A stretch of 60,994 nucleotides of DNA from Spirochaetia bacterium (GTDB taxonomy: Bacteria; Spirochaetota; Spirochaetia; DAHUYW01). Below are positions 15,484-22,682 of this stretch, piece after piece. Both the position numbers and the translations under genes were made by a program. The DNA lies in contig JASHNV010000159.1 of assembly GCA_030041455.1 (NCBI GenBank), positions 1-60,994 on the forward strand, written 5' to 3'. The notes beneath the pieces were generated by a model that saw only the letters and a program-made list of their open reading frames with translations, was not told the origin of the DNA and ran no database searches. The stretch's first letter is position 1; each line of letters opens with the position of its first letter.

Positions 15484-16278
15484 ATGATGAGATCACTGTG
15501 GACCGGCGCGTCCGGGATGATCGGCCAGCAGTTCAACATCGACACGATCGCGAACAACCTGGCGAACGTGAACACGACCGGCTTCAAGAAGAACCGGGCC
15601 GATTTCGAGGATCTGCTCTACCAGACGACCCGGGAGGCGGGAACTCCGGCGACCGAGCTCACCGTCTATCCGACGGGGATCCAGGTCGGTCATGGCGTGA
15701 GGGTCTCGGCGAGCCAGAAAGAGTTCGACCAGGGACCGCTTGAGGCGACCGGAAACGTCTCGGACATGGCGATCGAGGGCGAGGGGTTCTTCCGAGTCCT
15801 GAATATCGACGGGACGTACGCCTACACCCGCGACGGCTCGTTCAAGATCGACAGCAACGGCCAGCTCGTGACCGCCGACGGCTACAAGGTGCTGCCCGAG
15901 ATCGTGCTTCCCCAGAACTTCGTGCGGGACAGCGTGACCATAACCCAGGACGGGAGAGTCACGACGAAGGTCGACGGAAGCGACACGCCGGTCGAGGTCG
16001 GGCAGGTCGAGCTCTACCGGTTCGTGAATCCGGCGGGTCTCCAGGCGGTCGGCGAGAACCTCTACAAGGTCTCCGCCGCGTCGGGCGACGCGATCGCCGG
16101 CCGCCCTGGGTTCGACGGGATGGGCAAGACGATCCAGAAGTTCTTGGAGATGTCCAACGTGTCGGTCGTGAAGGAGATGGTGGACATGATCGTGGCGCAG
16201 CGGGCCTACGAGATGAACTCGAAGACGATTCAGACGTCCGACACGATGCTCGGAATCGCCAACAACCTCAAGCGGTAG
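15484..16278 (+). CDS. flgG: Flagellar distal rod protein FlgG
   Basis: 264 residues, matching the FlgG family length (260-264). The N-terminal rod motif is SLWTGASGMIGQQFNIDTIANNLANVNTTGFKKNRADFEDLLYQ, with the FEDLLYQ extension typical of FlgG. Then come the GEGFFRV core and the C-terminal MVDMIVAQRAYEMNSKTIQTSDTML motif. It builds the distal rod that joins the periplasmic flagellar hook. It begins 13 nt after flgF, with GGAG in the gap. Confidence 0.97.
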   Translation: MMRSLWTGASGMIGQQFNIDTIANNLANVNTTGFKKNRADFEDLLYQTTREAGTPATELTVYPTGIQVGHGVRVSASQKEFDQGPLEATGNVSDMAIEGEGFFRVLNIDGTYAYTRDGSFKIDSNGQLVTADGYKVLPEIVLPQNFVRDSVTITQDGRVTTKVDGSDTPVEVGQVELYRFVNPAGLQAVGENLYKVSAASGDAIAGRPGFDGMGKTIQKFLEMSNVSVVKEMVDMIVAQRAYEMNSKTIQTSDTMLGIANNLKR

Positions 16279-16312
16279 AGCCGGGGTTGTCCGAAGGCCG
16301 CGGTAACGCACG

Positions 16313-17266
16313 ATGATCAGGCCACCGGCCGGAAGCCGCATCGCTCTCCTCGCCGCGGGGATGTTCGCCTCGTCGCTCTCAGGCTACGCCGGAGAGCTCT
16401 ACCTCGCAGGCGGCGTGATCGACGAGACGGCGGTCCACACCTTCGCCGACATCTGCCTCGCGCCGAGAGCGACCGACGACGAGACGCTCGCGGTGCTGCG
16501 CGAGCCCCTTCCGCAGCTCGACAGCCTTCCTTCGCTGATTCCGCCGCGGGTCGTGAAGAGCCTCCTCGCGGCAAAGCTCTCCGAGTCGTTTATTCTCGTG
16601 GGATCGCGCTTCGTCTACATACCCGACACCGTCACCGACCCCGGCGAGCGGACCTTCTACGTGCAGCTGCTTGAGCACCTCGACCGGTCCTTGGGCGACA
16701 AGACGGTCCGCGTCGAGGTCTCCATCCCTTCGGGGGAGGATCTTTCGGGAATCGAGCCGGGGAGCGCGCTTTCCTTCCAGCTCGACTCCGGGGACGAGAG
16801 CCCGCAGACGCTCATCCAAAACCGCTACGTCACCTTCGGCTCAGGCGGCGGGGCCGACCTTGAGACGATCCCCGTCACGATCTCGGCTTTCGGCCTTGCG
16901 CCCTTCGCGCGCCACGACCTGAGCGCGGGCTCCTCGATCGACCGGGGGGACGTCGTCGAGCGGGAGGTGGACCTTTCGAGCATCGAGGGCACCCCGGCGC
17001 GGATCGGCCACGGGAGCTACGACGTCGAGCAGGAGGTCCCCGACGGAGGGGTGCTCCTCTCGGGAGCGGTGCGCGAGCACGACGCGGTGAGCGAGGGGAG
17101 CCCCGTCATGCTCACCTTCGAGCACGGCGCGGTGAGCGTGAGCGTTCCCGGCACCGCCTACGGGGCCGGCGGGCTCGGCGACACGATCCCGGTCGCCACG
17201 CAATCATCCGCGCAGCGCTTTACGGGCGTCATCGAGAGCCCGTCGGAGGTCATCGTTGCAGACTAG
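16313..17266 (+). CDS. flgA: Flagella P-ring assembly chaperone FlgA
   Basis: 317 residues with a signal peptide (to about residue 26, GYA-G). The C-terminal third looks like the SAF domain (about 205-300): ARHDLSAGSSIDRGDVVEREVDLS, then a second repeat with GAVREHDAVSEGSPVMLTFEHGAVSVSVPGTA. FlgA helps FlgI assemble into the P-ring around the rod in the periplasm. The N-terminal part is longer than in enteric FlgA. flgI begins inside its 3' end by 11 nt. The call rests on the SAF-like repeats plus position between flgG and flgI. Confidence 0.88.
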   Translation: MIRPPAGSRIALLAAGMFASSLSGYAGELYLAGGVIDETAVHTFADICLAPRATDDETLAVLREPLPQLDSLPSLIPPRVVKSLLAAKLSESFILVGSRFVYIPDTVTDPGERTFYVQLLEHLDRSLGDKTVRVEVSIPSGEDLSGIEPGSALSFQLDSGDESPQTLIQNRYVTFGSGGGADLETIPVTISAFGLAPFARHDLSAGSSIDRGDVVEREVDLSSIEGTPARIGHGSYDVEQEVPDGGVLLSGAVREHDAVSEGSPVMLTFEHGAVSVSVPGTAYGAGGLGDTIPVATQSSAQRFTGVIESPSEVIVAD

Positions 17267-18338
17267 GGTACGGTCTTGGCTCAGAGCGGGCATGGTCGCC
17301 GCGTTCGCGTGGATCTCGGCCTCCCTCGCCTGCGCGCAGGCGGCTCCCGCTCCTTCCCCTGCCGCAAGCGCGCAGGCGAGCTTCACGGTCCGGCTGAAGG
17401 ACCTCGCCTACGTCCAGGGCGTGCGCGACAATCAGCTCACGGGGTTCGGCCTCGTGACGGGGCTCGCGGGCAAGGGCGACGGCGCGGGATCGAAGCTCCT
17501 GCAGCGGGTCGTCGCGAACCTCGTCACGTCGTTCGGCGTGCAAATAGCGGAGGCGGATCTGAGGAGCCGCAACTGCGCGGTCGTCATGGCGACCGCCGAC
17601 CTTCCGGCCTTCGCGAGGCCCGGAGACACGATTCCGGTGGTGGTGTCGAGCGTCGACGAGGCGACCGACCTTTCGGGGGGCGTGCTGCTCCAGACGAATC
17701 TCAAGGCGGCGAACGGCCAAGTCTACGCCGTGGCGCAGGGTCTCGTCTCGGAGACCGCCGTGAACGGAGTCGCGACCGTCGGCACGATTCCCGCGGGCGC
17801 GATCGTCGAGCAGGGGGTGAGCGCGCCGATCGTGACGGGAGGGAAGGTCTCCATCGTGCTTCGAAACCCCGATTTCATCGACGCGAGCGACGCGGAGTCG
17901 GCGATCGCGAAGGCGTTTCCGAAGGCGCAGGTGAGCGCGGTGGACGCCTCGGTGATCGAGGTCGGGATCCCCGCCGACAAGAGCGGGGATCCCGTCGGGT
18001 TCATCGCGGCGCTTGAATCCCTGACGATCAGCCCCGACCTTTCGGGCAAGGTAGTGGTCAATCCGCGAACCGGCGTGGTCGTCGTGGGGGCGAACGTCCG
18101 CATCGGGAAGGTGGCGGTCTCGTACAAGGATACGCGCGTCGCGATCGGGGCGGACATCACGAGTCCCTACTACGGCCTCGGACAAGCGAAGAACCCCTTC
18201 GTGATCGCGGACACCGCCACGGTCGACGACCTCGTGAAGGTCCTCCAGGACGCAGGCGTTTCGAGCGACACGATCATCGAGATCCTGAAGGCGATCGACC
18301 GGGCGGGCGCGCTGTACGGCAAGCTCGTGGTCATGTAG
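17256..18338 (+). CDS. flgI: Flagellar P-ring protein FlgI
   Basis: 360 residues, normal for FlgI. It has a signal peptide (about 1-27, cleaved near ACA-Q), then the family core: VRLKDLAYVQGVRDNQLTGFGLVTGLAGKGDG, and the C-terminal VKVLQDAGVSSDTIIEILKAI, which is highly conserved. It forms the periplasmic ring around the rod; an L-ring gene (flgH) is absent, as expected for internal flagella. The start is a TTG at 17256, chosen because GGAGG lies 6 nt upstream. The alternative ATG at 17292 has no RBS and would shorten the signal peptide's positive N-region. Confidence 0.95.
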   Translation: MQTRVRSWLRAGMVAAFAWISASLACAQAAPAPSPAASAQASFTVRLKDLAYVQGVRDNQLTGFGLVTGLAGKGDGAGSKLLQRVVANLVTSFGVQIAEADLRSRNCAVVMATADLPAFARPGDTIPVVVSSVDEATDLSGGVLLQTNLKAANGQVYAVAQGLVSETAVNGVATVGTIPAGAIVEQGVSAPIVTGGKVSIVLRNPDFIDASDAESAIAKAFPKAQVSAVDASVIEVGIPADKSGDPVGFIAALESLTISPDLSGKVVVNPRTGVVVVGANVRIGKVAVSYKDTRVAIGADITSPYYGLGQAKNPFVIADTATVDDLVKVLQDAGVSSDTIIEILKAIDRAGALYGKLVVM

Positions 18339-18367
18339 CGCCCGTGAGACGAGAAGGAGAGACAGGC

Positions 18368-18679
18368 ATGGCGATCGATAATCCCGCGCTGATCGGCTAC
18401 GACAACCTCCCGGTCCGAGCGCCGGTTCCCGGCGCCCCGCGCGGCCACTATGACAAGAAGCTCTACGACGCCTGCGTCGACTTCGAGGCCATCTTCGTCA
18501 AGCAGATGCTCGACTCAATGCGAGACACGGTCGAGAAGAACGGTCTGCTCGACGGGGGGTTCGCCGAGGGTATCTACGAGGATATGCTGTACGAGAAATA
18601 CGCCGAGACGATGGCGCACAGCGCGGACTTCGGCATCGCGAGGCTTCTCTACAACCAGCTTGCGAAGCCGAGGGTATGA
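18368..18679 (+). CDS. flgJ: Rod-binding protein (FlgJ N-terminal domain only)
   Basis: 103 residues from the ATG at 18368 (AAGGAG upstream). Residues about 28-98 carry the rod-binding motif (KKLYDACVDFEAIFVKQMLDSMRDTV ... GGFAEGIYEDMLYEKYAETMA). The C-terminal muramidase domain of enteric FlgJ is absent, as in many spirochaetes and alphaproteobacteria, so another enzyme must open the wall for the rod. It caps the growing rod in the periplasm. Last flagellar gene of the operon. Confidence 0.9.
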   Translation: MAIDNPALIGYDNLPVRAPVPGAPRGHYDKKLYDACVDFEAIFVKQMLDSMRDTVEKNGLLDGGFAEGIYEDMLYEKYAETMAHSADFGIARLLYNQLAKPRV

Positions 18680-18707
18680 TTTGCGGGACGCCGAAGCCGG
18701 GATTCGA

Positions 18708-18721
18708 TATGATAAATCATA
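18708..18721. promoter_or_regulatory. Palindrome upstream of the sigma-54 element
   Basis: TATGAT-AA-ATCATA, perfect 6-bp arms, about 140 bp upstream of the predicted sigma-54 start of the sigma-factor gene. The position suits an enhancer-binding site, but no protein is known. Confidence 0.4.
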
Positions 18722-18741
18722 CATTTCCGACCCGCCCGCAT

Positions 18742-18758
18742 CCTCCGCCCCTCGGAGG
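18742..18758. terminator. Hairpin after the flagellar operon
   Basis: CCTCCG-CCCCT-CGGAGG forms a perfect 6-bp stem 63 nt after the flgJ stop. There is no U-tract, so termination strength is doubtful. It could also be an operator. Confidence 0.4.
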
Positions 18759-18828
18759 CCTGAAGGTAATTCGTTAGCTCTCTGAGAGTTGCTGTTTCCC
18801 GCCAATTCGATAAATCCATTCCGAGCGA

Positions 18829-18844
18829 TGGCACGGTTCCTGCT
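18829..18844 (+). promoter_or_regulatory. Sigma-54 (RpoN) promoter of the RpoS-like sigma gene
   Basis: TGGCACG-N4-CTGCT against the consensus TGGCACG-N4-TTGC(A/T). The -24 GG (18830-18831) and -12 GC (18842-18843) have the obligatory 12-nt step. The predicted start is about 18855, directly before GAGGAG and 14 nt before the ATG at 18869, an ideal leader. No sigma-70 promoter is visible nearby. Confidence 0.75.
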
Positions 18845-18868
18845 GAACTTAGGTCGAGGAGCCCCGCC

Positions 18869-19705
18869 ATGAAAACGATGAGGGATAGGAGCGAAGACTC
18901 TCTCCGGGAATACTTCGATCAGATCAAGAAGACGCCGCTCTTGACCTTCGAGGAAGAGCTGAGCCTCTCGCGGCGCATTCAGCGCGGCGACGAGGCCGCG
19001 CGCGCGACGTTGATCGAGGCGAACCTGCGGCTTGTCGTGAAGATCGCGAAATCCTACGTCACCTCCGACGTGGGCTTTCTCGACATCGTCCAGGAGGGCA
19101 ACCTCGGCTTGATCAAGGCGGCCTCCAAGTACGACTACCGGCGGAACGTGCGCTTCTCCACGTACGCCGCCTGGTGGATCAAGCAGTCGATCGTGCGCTC
19201 GCTGTCGAACAAGAGGCGGGCGATCCGCCTTCCGCACCGCAAGGAGGAGGCGTTGAAGAAGATTCAACGGACCTACTTTACCCTCAGCCAGGAGCTCCTG
19301 CGAAAGCCGTCGGTCAAGGAGATCGCCGGAGAGCTCAGGATGAGCGAGAGCGACGTCGTGGCCGTCCTCAGCGTCTCGAGCGCCGTCGCGTCGCTCGATA
19401 CCTCGCTCGGCGGCGACGGCGGCACGCTCCTCGACCTCTGCGCGGACAACTCGTACAATCCGGACCGCGAGCTTTTCGACAACGACATTCGGGAGGAGAC
19501 CCGGCGCTTTCTCGAGCACCTGCTCGAAAAGGAGCGCCAGATCCTCCTCTACCGCTTCGCTTTCTACGGCGGGAAGAAATACACGCTGAAAAAGATCGGC
19601 GAAGAGCTCGGGATCTCCCCGGAGACGGTGCGCCAGATCGAGATGCGAGCGATCAAGAAGCTCCGCGAGCACGCCGAGGAGCTGCGGGAGTACGTCTACA
19701 ACTGA
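18869..19705 (+). CDS. rpoS: Alternative sigma-70-family factor, RpoS-like (group 2)
   Basis: 278 residues. There is no region 1.1. Region 1.2 is at about 9-45 (DSLREYFDQIKKTPLLTFEEELSLSRRI). Region 2 runs to about 115 with the core-binding and -10-recognition helices (LIEANLRLVVKIAKSY; FSTYAAWWIKQSIVRSL). Region 3 is at about 120-200. Region 4 is at about 205-275 with the -35 helix-turn-helix (YTLKKIGEELGISPETVRQIEMRAIKKLRE). It directs RNA polymerase to a special promoter set. In Borrelia, rpoS follows flgI in the same way and is switched on by sigma-54. Here a sigma-54 element sits immediately upstream. The RpoS name rests on synteny and this control. By sequence alone it is a group 2 sigma factor. 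Confidence 0.88.
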   Translation: MKTMRDRSEDSLREYFDQIKKTPLLTFEEELSLSRRIQRGDEAARATLIEANLRLVVKIAKSYVTSDVGFLDIVQEGNLGLIKAASKYDYRRNVRFSTYAAWWIKQSIVRSLSNKRRAIRLPHRKEEALKKIQRTYFTLSQELLRKPSVKEIAGELRMSESDVVAVLSVSSAVASLDTSLGGDGGTLLDLCADNSYNPDRELFDNDIREETRRFLEHLLEKERQILLYRFAFYGGKKYTLKKIGEELGISPETVRQIEMRAIKKLREHAEELREYVYN

Positions 19706-19770
19706 GCGGGAGGCTTCCGCGGGCCCGCGCTCCTTGACCAAAGGCCCCGCTTCCCGAAAGACTGTGATCC

Positions 19771-20745
19771 GTGGAACCCGCACGAAATCCCCCCTCGGCG
19801 AGGCGCGGCACGAGGCGCCTCTGGCCCCTGTACGCGCTTCTCGTCGCGATCGTCGTTCTCCTCATCGCCATCGCGGGCTCCCTGCCGAGACCAAACCCTC
19901 CGCCGGTCGCGCTTCCCGACCTCGGGCTCGGAGCCACGCCGCGAGGGGAGACGGCGGAGCGGAGCCGGGAGCCGTCGGGCTCGATCGAGAGGAGCCCGGT
20001 GCTTCCCCGGCTCCCTCCCCTTCCCGGGAGCTCCTCGATCCGGACGGCCCGCTCGGCCGCCCTGGCGGGCGCGCTCGTCTTCGTCATCGACGACGTCGGA
20101 AACAACCTCGACGAGCTCGAAGCGTTCCTTCGCATACCCGATCCGCTCACCTTCTCGGTGCTCCCGCGGCTCCCCGACACGAAGGCGGCCTACGAGCGGA
20201 TCGTTCAAGCCGGAAAGCAGGCGATCCTCCACCAGCCGATGGAGGCCGAGAGCGCCGCGAGCCTCGGGCCGGGAGCGATCCTCGTGTCGATGGGGGAGGG
20301 AGAGATCGACGCCGCGCTCGCGGAGAATCTCGAGGGGATGCCCGAGATCACGTGGATGAACAACCATGAAGGATCGAAGGCCACGGCGGATCCCCGCACG
20401 ATGGGATACGTTCTCGCCTACCTGCGCGCGCGGGGCATGCACTTCCTCGACAGCCGCACGACGCAGGACTCCGCCGTCGAGTCGGTGTCCTCGGCGCTCG
20501 GGCTCCGGTACTACAGCCGGAACGGTCCGTTTCTCGACGACCAGGTCGAGCGGAACGCGATTCTTTCCGAGATCGACGCGGGTCTCGCCGTCGCGCGGAA
20601 GGAGGGATACGCGGTCATGATCGGCCACGTGTGGGACCGGGAGCTGCCGGGAATCTTGAGCGAGCGCATTCCCGAGCTCCGCGGCGAAGGCTTCAGGCTT
20701 GAGGAGCTCTCGGCGCTCGGCGACGAAGGAGGGACAGCGCAATGA
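19771..20745 (+). CDS. Divergent polysaccharide deacetylase family protein (YibQ-like)
   Basis: 324 residues with a GTG start at 19771. An N-terminal membrane anchor (about 18-37) and a Pro/Arg-rich linker lead to a domain (about 98-315) of the divergent polysaccharide deacetylase family: LVFVIDDVGNNLDELEAFL, LTFSVLPRLPDTKAAYE, ILHQPMEAE, WMNNHEGSKATADPRTM, HFLDSRTT and MIGHVW are its conserved strand motifs. The NodB-like fold suggests action on envelope glycans, but the activity of the family is not established. Its stop overlaps the tsaD start (ATGA). The same order (sigma factor, this family, tsaD) is what I recall from Borrelia. Confidence 0.88.
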   Translation: MEPARNPPSARRGTRRLWPLYALLVAIVVLLIAIAGSLPRPNPPPVALPDLGLGATPRGETAERSREPSGSIERSPVLPRLPPLPGSSSIRTARSAALAGALVFVIDDVGNNLDELEAFLRIPDPLTFSVLPRLPDTKAAYERIVQAGKQAILHQPMEAESAASLGPGAILVSMGEGEIDAALAENLEGMPEITWMNNHEGSKATADPRTMGYVLAYLRARGMHFLDSRTTQDSAVESVSSALGLRYYSRNGPFLDDQVERNAILSEIDAGLAVARKEGYAVMIGHVWDRELPGILSERIPELRGEGFRLEELSALGDEGGTAQ

Positions 20746-21755
20746 ACGTGCTCGGCATCGAGAGCTCCTGCGACGAGTGCTCGGCTTCGGTCGTCCTCGA
20801 CGGGAAGAGGGTCATGAGCAACGTCGTGGCGACCCAAATCGAGATCCACCGTCCCTATAGCGGCGTGGTCCCGGAGATCGCCTCGCGCACCCACACCGAG
20901 TGGATCCTCCCGGTCGTGAAGCGGGCGCTGTCCGACGCGGGCGTGAGCGAGCGGGAGATCGACGGGATCGCGGTGACGAGCCGCCCCGGGCTCGTCGGCT
21001 CCCTCCTCGTCGGCCTTTCGTTCGCGAAGGGCTACGCGTACAGCCTGGGGGTGCCCTTCGTGGGGCTCGACCACATGCTCGCCCACCTCTACGCGCCGCA
21101 ACTTGAGCACGACATCGAGTATCCGTTCGTCGGGCTCCTCGTCTCCGGCGGGCACACGATCCTGTGCGTCGCCAGCGGGGTGGACGACGTCGCGGTCATG
21201 GGAACGACGATCGACGACGCGTGCGGGGAGGCGTTCGACAAGGTCGCGAAGCACTACGGCTTCGGTTTTCCCGGCGGGGTCGCGATCGACCGTCTCGCGC
21301 GGGGCGGAGACTCGCGGGCCTTTTCGTTCCCGCTTCCCTCCCTGCACAAGGGCGACCATCGCTACGACGTCTCCTATTCAGGGCTCAAGACCGCGACGAT
21401 CAATCAGCTCGACCAGTTCTGGAACCCGGGCTACGAGAAGAGCGCCGAGAACATCGCCGCCTCGTTTCAAAAGGCGGCGGTGGAGATTCTCCTCTCGCGC
21501 CTCGAAAAGGTCGTGGAGGACACGGGCCTCAAGCGGGTCGTGGCCGGAGGGGGCGTCGCGGCGAACTCCCATCTGCGGGAGCGTCTCGCCGCGCGCTCGG
21601 ACCTCGACGTCCGCTTTCCCTCGCTGAAGCTCTGTACCGACAACGGCGCCATGGTGGCGGGGCTTGGGTACCACTACCTCGCTCGCGGCGAGCGCTCGGG
21701 CCTCGGCGAGAACGCCTCGGCGCGCGTCGCGCGCTTCAGACGGACCTATCCGTAG
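20742..21755 (+). CDS. tsaD: tRNA N6-adenosine threonylcarbamoyltransferase TsaD
   Basis: 337 residues, the standard length. It catalyses the last step of t6A37 formation on ANN-reading tRNAs, such as the tRNA-Thr in this window. Seen motifs: LGIESSCDECSASVV at the N-terminus, the metal-binding H-x3-H (GLDHMLAHLYAP), VSGGHTILC, YSGLKTA and the C-terminal VAGGGVAANSHLRERL plus CTDNGAMVAGLG. Cytoplasmic. Translationally coupled to the preceding gene by a 4-nt overlap. Confidence 0.98.
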   Translation: MNVLGIESSCDECSASVVLDGKRVMSNVVATQIEIHRPYSGVVPEIASRTHTEWILPVVKRALSDAGVSEREIDGIAVTSRPGLVGSLLVGLSFAKGYAYSLGVPFVGLDHMLAHLYAPQLEHDIEYPFVGLLVSGGHTILCVASGVDDVAVMGTTIDDACGEAFDKVAKHYGFGFPGGVAIDRLARGGDSRAFSFPLPSLHKGDHRYDVSYSGLKTATINQLDQFWNPGYEKSAENIAASFQKAAVEILLSRLEKVVEDTGLKRVVAGGGVAANSHLRERLAARSDLDVRFPSLKLCTDNGAMVAGLGYHYLARGERSGLGENASARVARFRRTYP

Positions 21756-21810
21756 GGCTCGATCGGGAGCCATCCGACCTCTCCTTGCGCTCGAAGACCG
21801 CGCGTGCATG

Positions 21811-21839
21811 TTGACAACCGCCGGGACGGCGACTACAGT
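21811..21839 (+). promoter_or_regulatory. Promoter of apt (leaderless geometry)
   Basis: TTGACA (perfect -35, 21811-21816), a 17-nt spacer and TACAGT (21834-21839). Six bases further lies the GTG at 21846, so the start codon would be at about +1. Confidence 0.7.
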
Positions 21840-21845
21840 GTGCCG

Positions 21846-22379
21846 GTGAAAGCGGAGCTCGACCTCGACGCCGCGATTCGGAAAGTCCCCGATTTTCCGA
21901 AGCCCGGGGTGCTCTTCTACGACATCACGGGGCTGCTCATGCGGCCGGACGCCTTCGGCGCGTGTATCGATCGGTTTGAGGGTCTCTACGGCGAGCGGCG
22001 CTTCGACGCGATCGCGGCCGTCGAAGCGCGCGGGTTCCTCTTCGCTGCGCCCTTTGCCGTCCGCAGGGGGCTTCCGCTCATCCTCGTGCGTAAGCGCGGC
22101 AAGCTTCCCGGAACGACGATCGGGAAGCGCTTCGCCCTCGAGTACGGCACCGACGAGATCGAGGTTCACGTGGAGGACGTGAAGCGCGGCTGTCGCGTGC
22201 TCCTCATGGACGACCTGATCGCGACGGGTGGCACCCTGCGCGCCGCGGTCGACCTTCTCCGCGAAGCGGGCGCCGAGGTGCGGGACATCGGCTGCGTGAT
22301 CGGGCTCCCGTTCCTGCGCTACGCGGAGCGCTTCCCGGACGTCGCCGTTCGAACCCTCATCGAGTACGACGCCGAGTAG
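21846..22379 (+). CDS. apt: Adenine phosphoribosyltransferase
   Basis: 177 residues from the GTG at 21846 (E. coli Apt is 183). It salvages adenine to AMP using PRPP. Seen: IRKVPDFPKPGVLFYDITGLL at the N-terminus, VEARGFLFAAPFAVRRGLPLILVRKRGKLPG, and the PRPP-binding loop VLLMDDLIATGGTLRAA. Longer starts are possible (GTG at 21804), but a good sigma-70 promoter occupies 21811-21839, inside that extension, so the short form is favoured. There is no Shine-Dalgarno sequence: probably a leaderless message. Confidence 0.96.
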   Translation: MKAELDLDAAIRKVPDFPKPGVLFYDITGLLMRPDAFGACIDRFEGLYGERRFDAIAAVEARGFLFAAPFAVRRGLPLILVRKRGKLPGTTIGKRFALEYGTDEIEVHVEDVKRGCRVLLMDDLIATGGTLRAAVDLLREAGAEVRDIGCVIGLPFLRYAERFPDVAVRTLIEYDAE

Positions 22380-22398
22380 CTCCGCGCTCCCGCGCAAC

Positions 22399-22428
22399 TT
22401 GACAAAGAAATGACCTCCGGCTTACAGT
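22399..22428 (+). promoter_or_regulatory. Promoter of the tRNA-Gln/tRNA-Glu pair
   Basis: TTGACA (22399-22404), an 18-nt spacer and TACAGT (22423-22428), the same hexamer pair as the apt promoter. The predicted start, about 22435, is 3 nt before the mature tRNA-Gln. Confidence 0.75.
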
Positions 22429-22437
22429 ACGCACACA

Positions 22438-22508
22438 TGCCCGGTTGTGTAATGGTAGCACGAAAGACTCTGGATCTTTTTGTGGGGGTTCGAGTCCTCC
22501 CCGGGCAG
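22438..22508 (+). tRNA. tRNA-Gln (anticodon CTG)
   Basis: Acceptor TGCCCGG pairs with CCGGGCA, a U1-A72 pair typical of glutamine tRNAs. The anticodon stem AAAGA/TCTTT encloses CTCTGGA, so the anticodon is CTG (codon CAG). The T arm is GGGGG-TTCGAGT-CCTCC. CCA is not encoded. A second tRNA follows 3 nt later. Confidence 0.93.
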
Positions 22509-22511
22509 CGC

Positions 22512-22583
22512 GGTCCCTTCGTCTATCGGCTAGGACAGGAGATTCTCATTCTTCAAAGAGGGGTTCGATTCCCCTAGGGACCA
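22512..22583 (+). tRNA. tRNA-Glu (anticodon CTC)
   Basis: Acceptor GGTCCCT/AGGGACC with A73. The D arm is typical of Glu (GTCTATCGGCTAGGAC). The anticodon stem GGAGA/TCTTC encloses TTCTCAT, giving CTC (codon GAG). The T arm is AGGGG-TTCGATT-CCCCT. Co-transcribed with tRNA-Gln(CTG). Confidence 0.95.
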
Positions 22584-22623
22584 TCGGGTGTCCGGGAGCT
22601 TCCCGGGCTCCTCTCGGCACATC

Positions 22624-22650
22624 CCGGCGAGCGCGCCGGTCTTTTTTTTT
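22624..22650 (+). terminator. Rho-independent terminator between the tRNAs and carA
   Basis: CCGGCG-AGCG-CGCCGG, a perfect 6-bp GC stem with a 4-nt loop, followed by TC and nine T residues. It is the clearest intrinsic terminator in the window. carA starts only 33 nt after the T run. Confidence 0.9.
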
Positions 22651-22682
22651 CTTACGAACGGCTCCCGAACGAGGAACGAATC

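Noticed and set aside
17292-18338. ATG at 17292 as flgI start
   Set aside because: No ribosome binding site. The TTG at 17256 has GGAGG at 6 nt and gives a full signal peptide.
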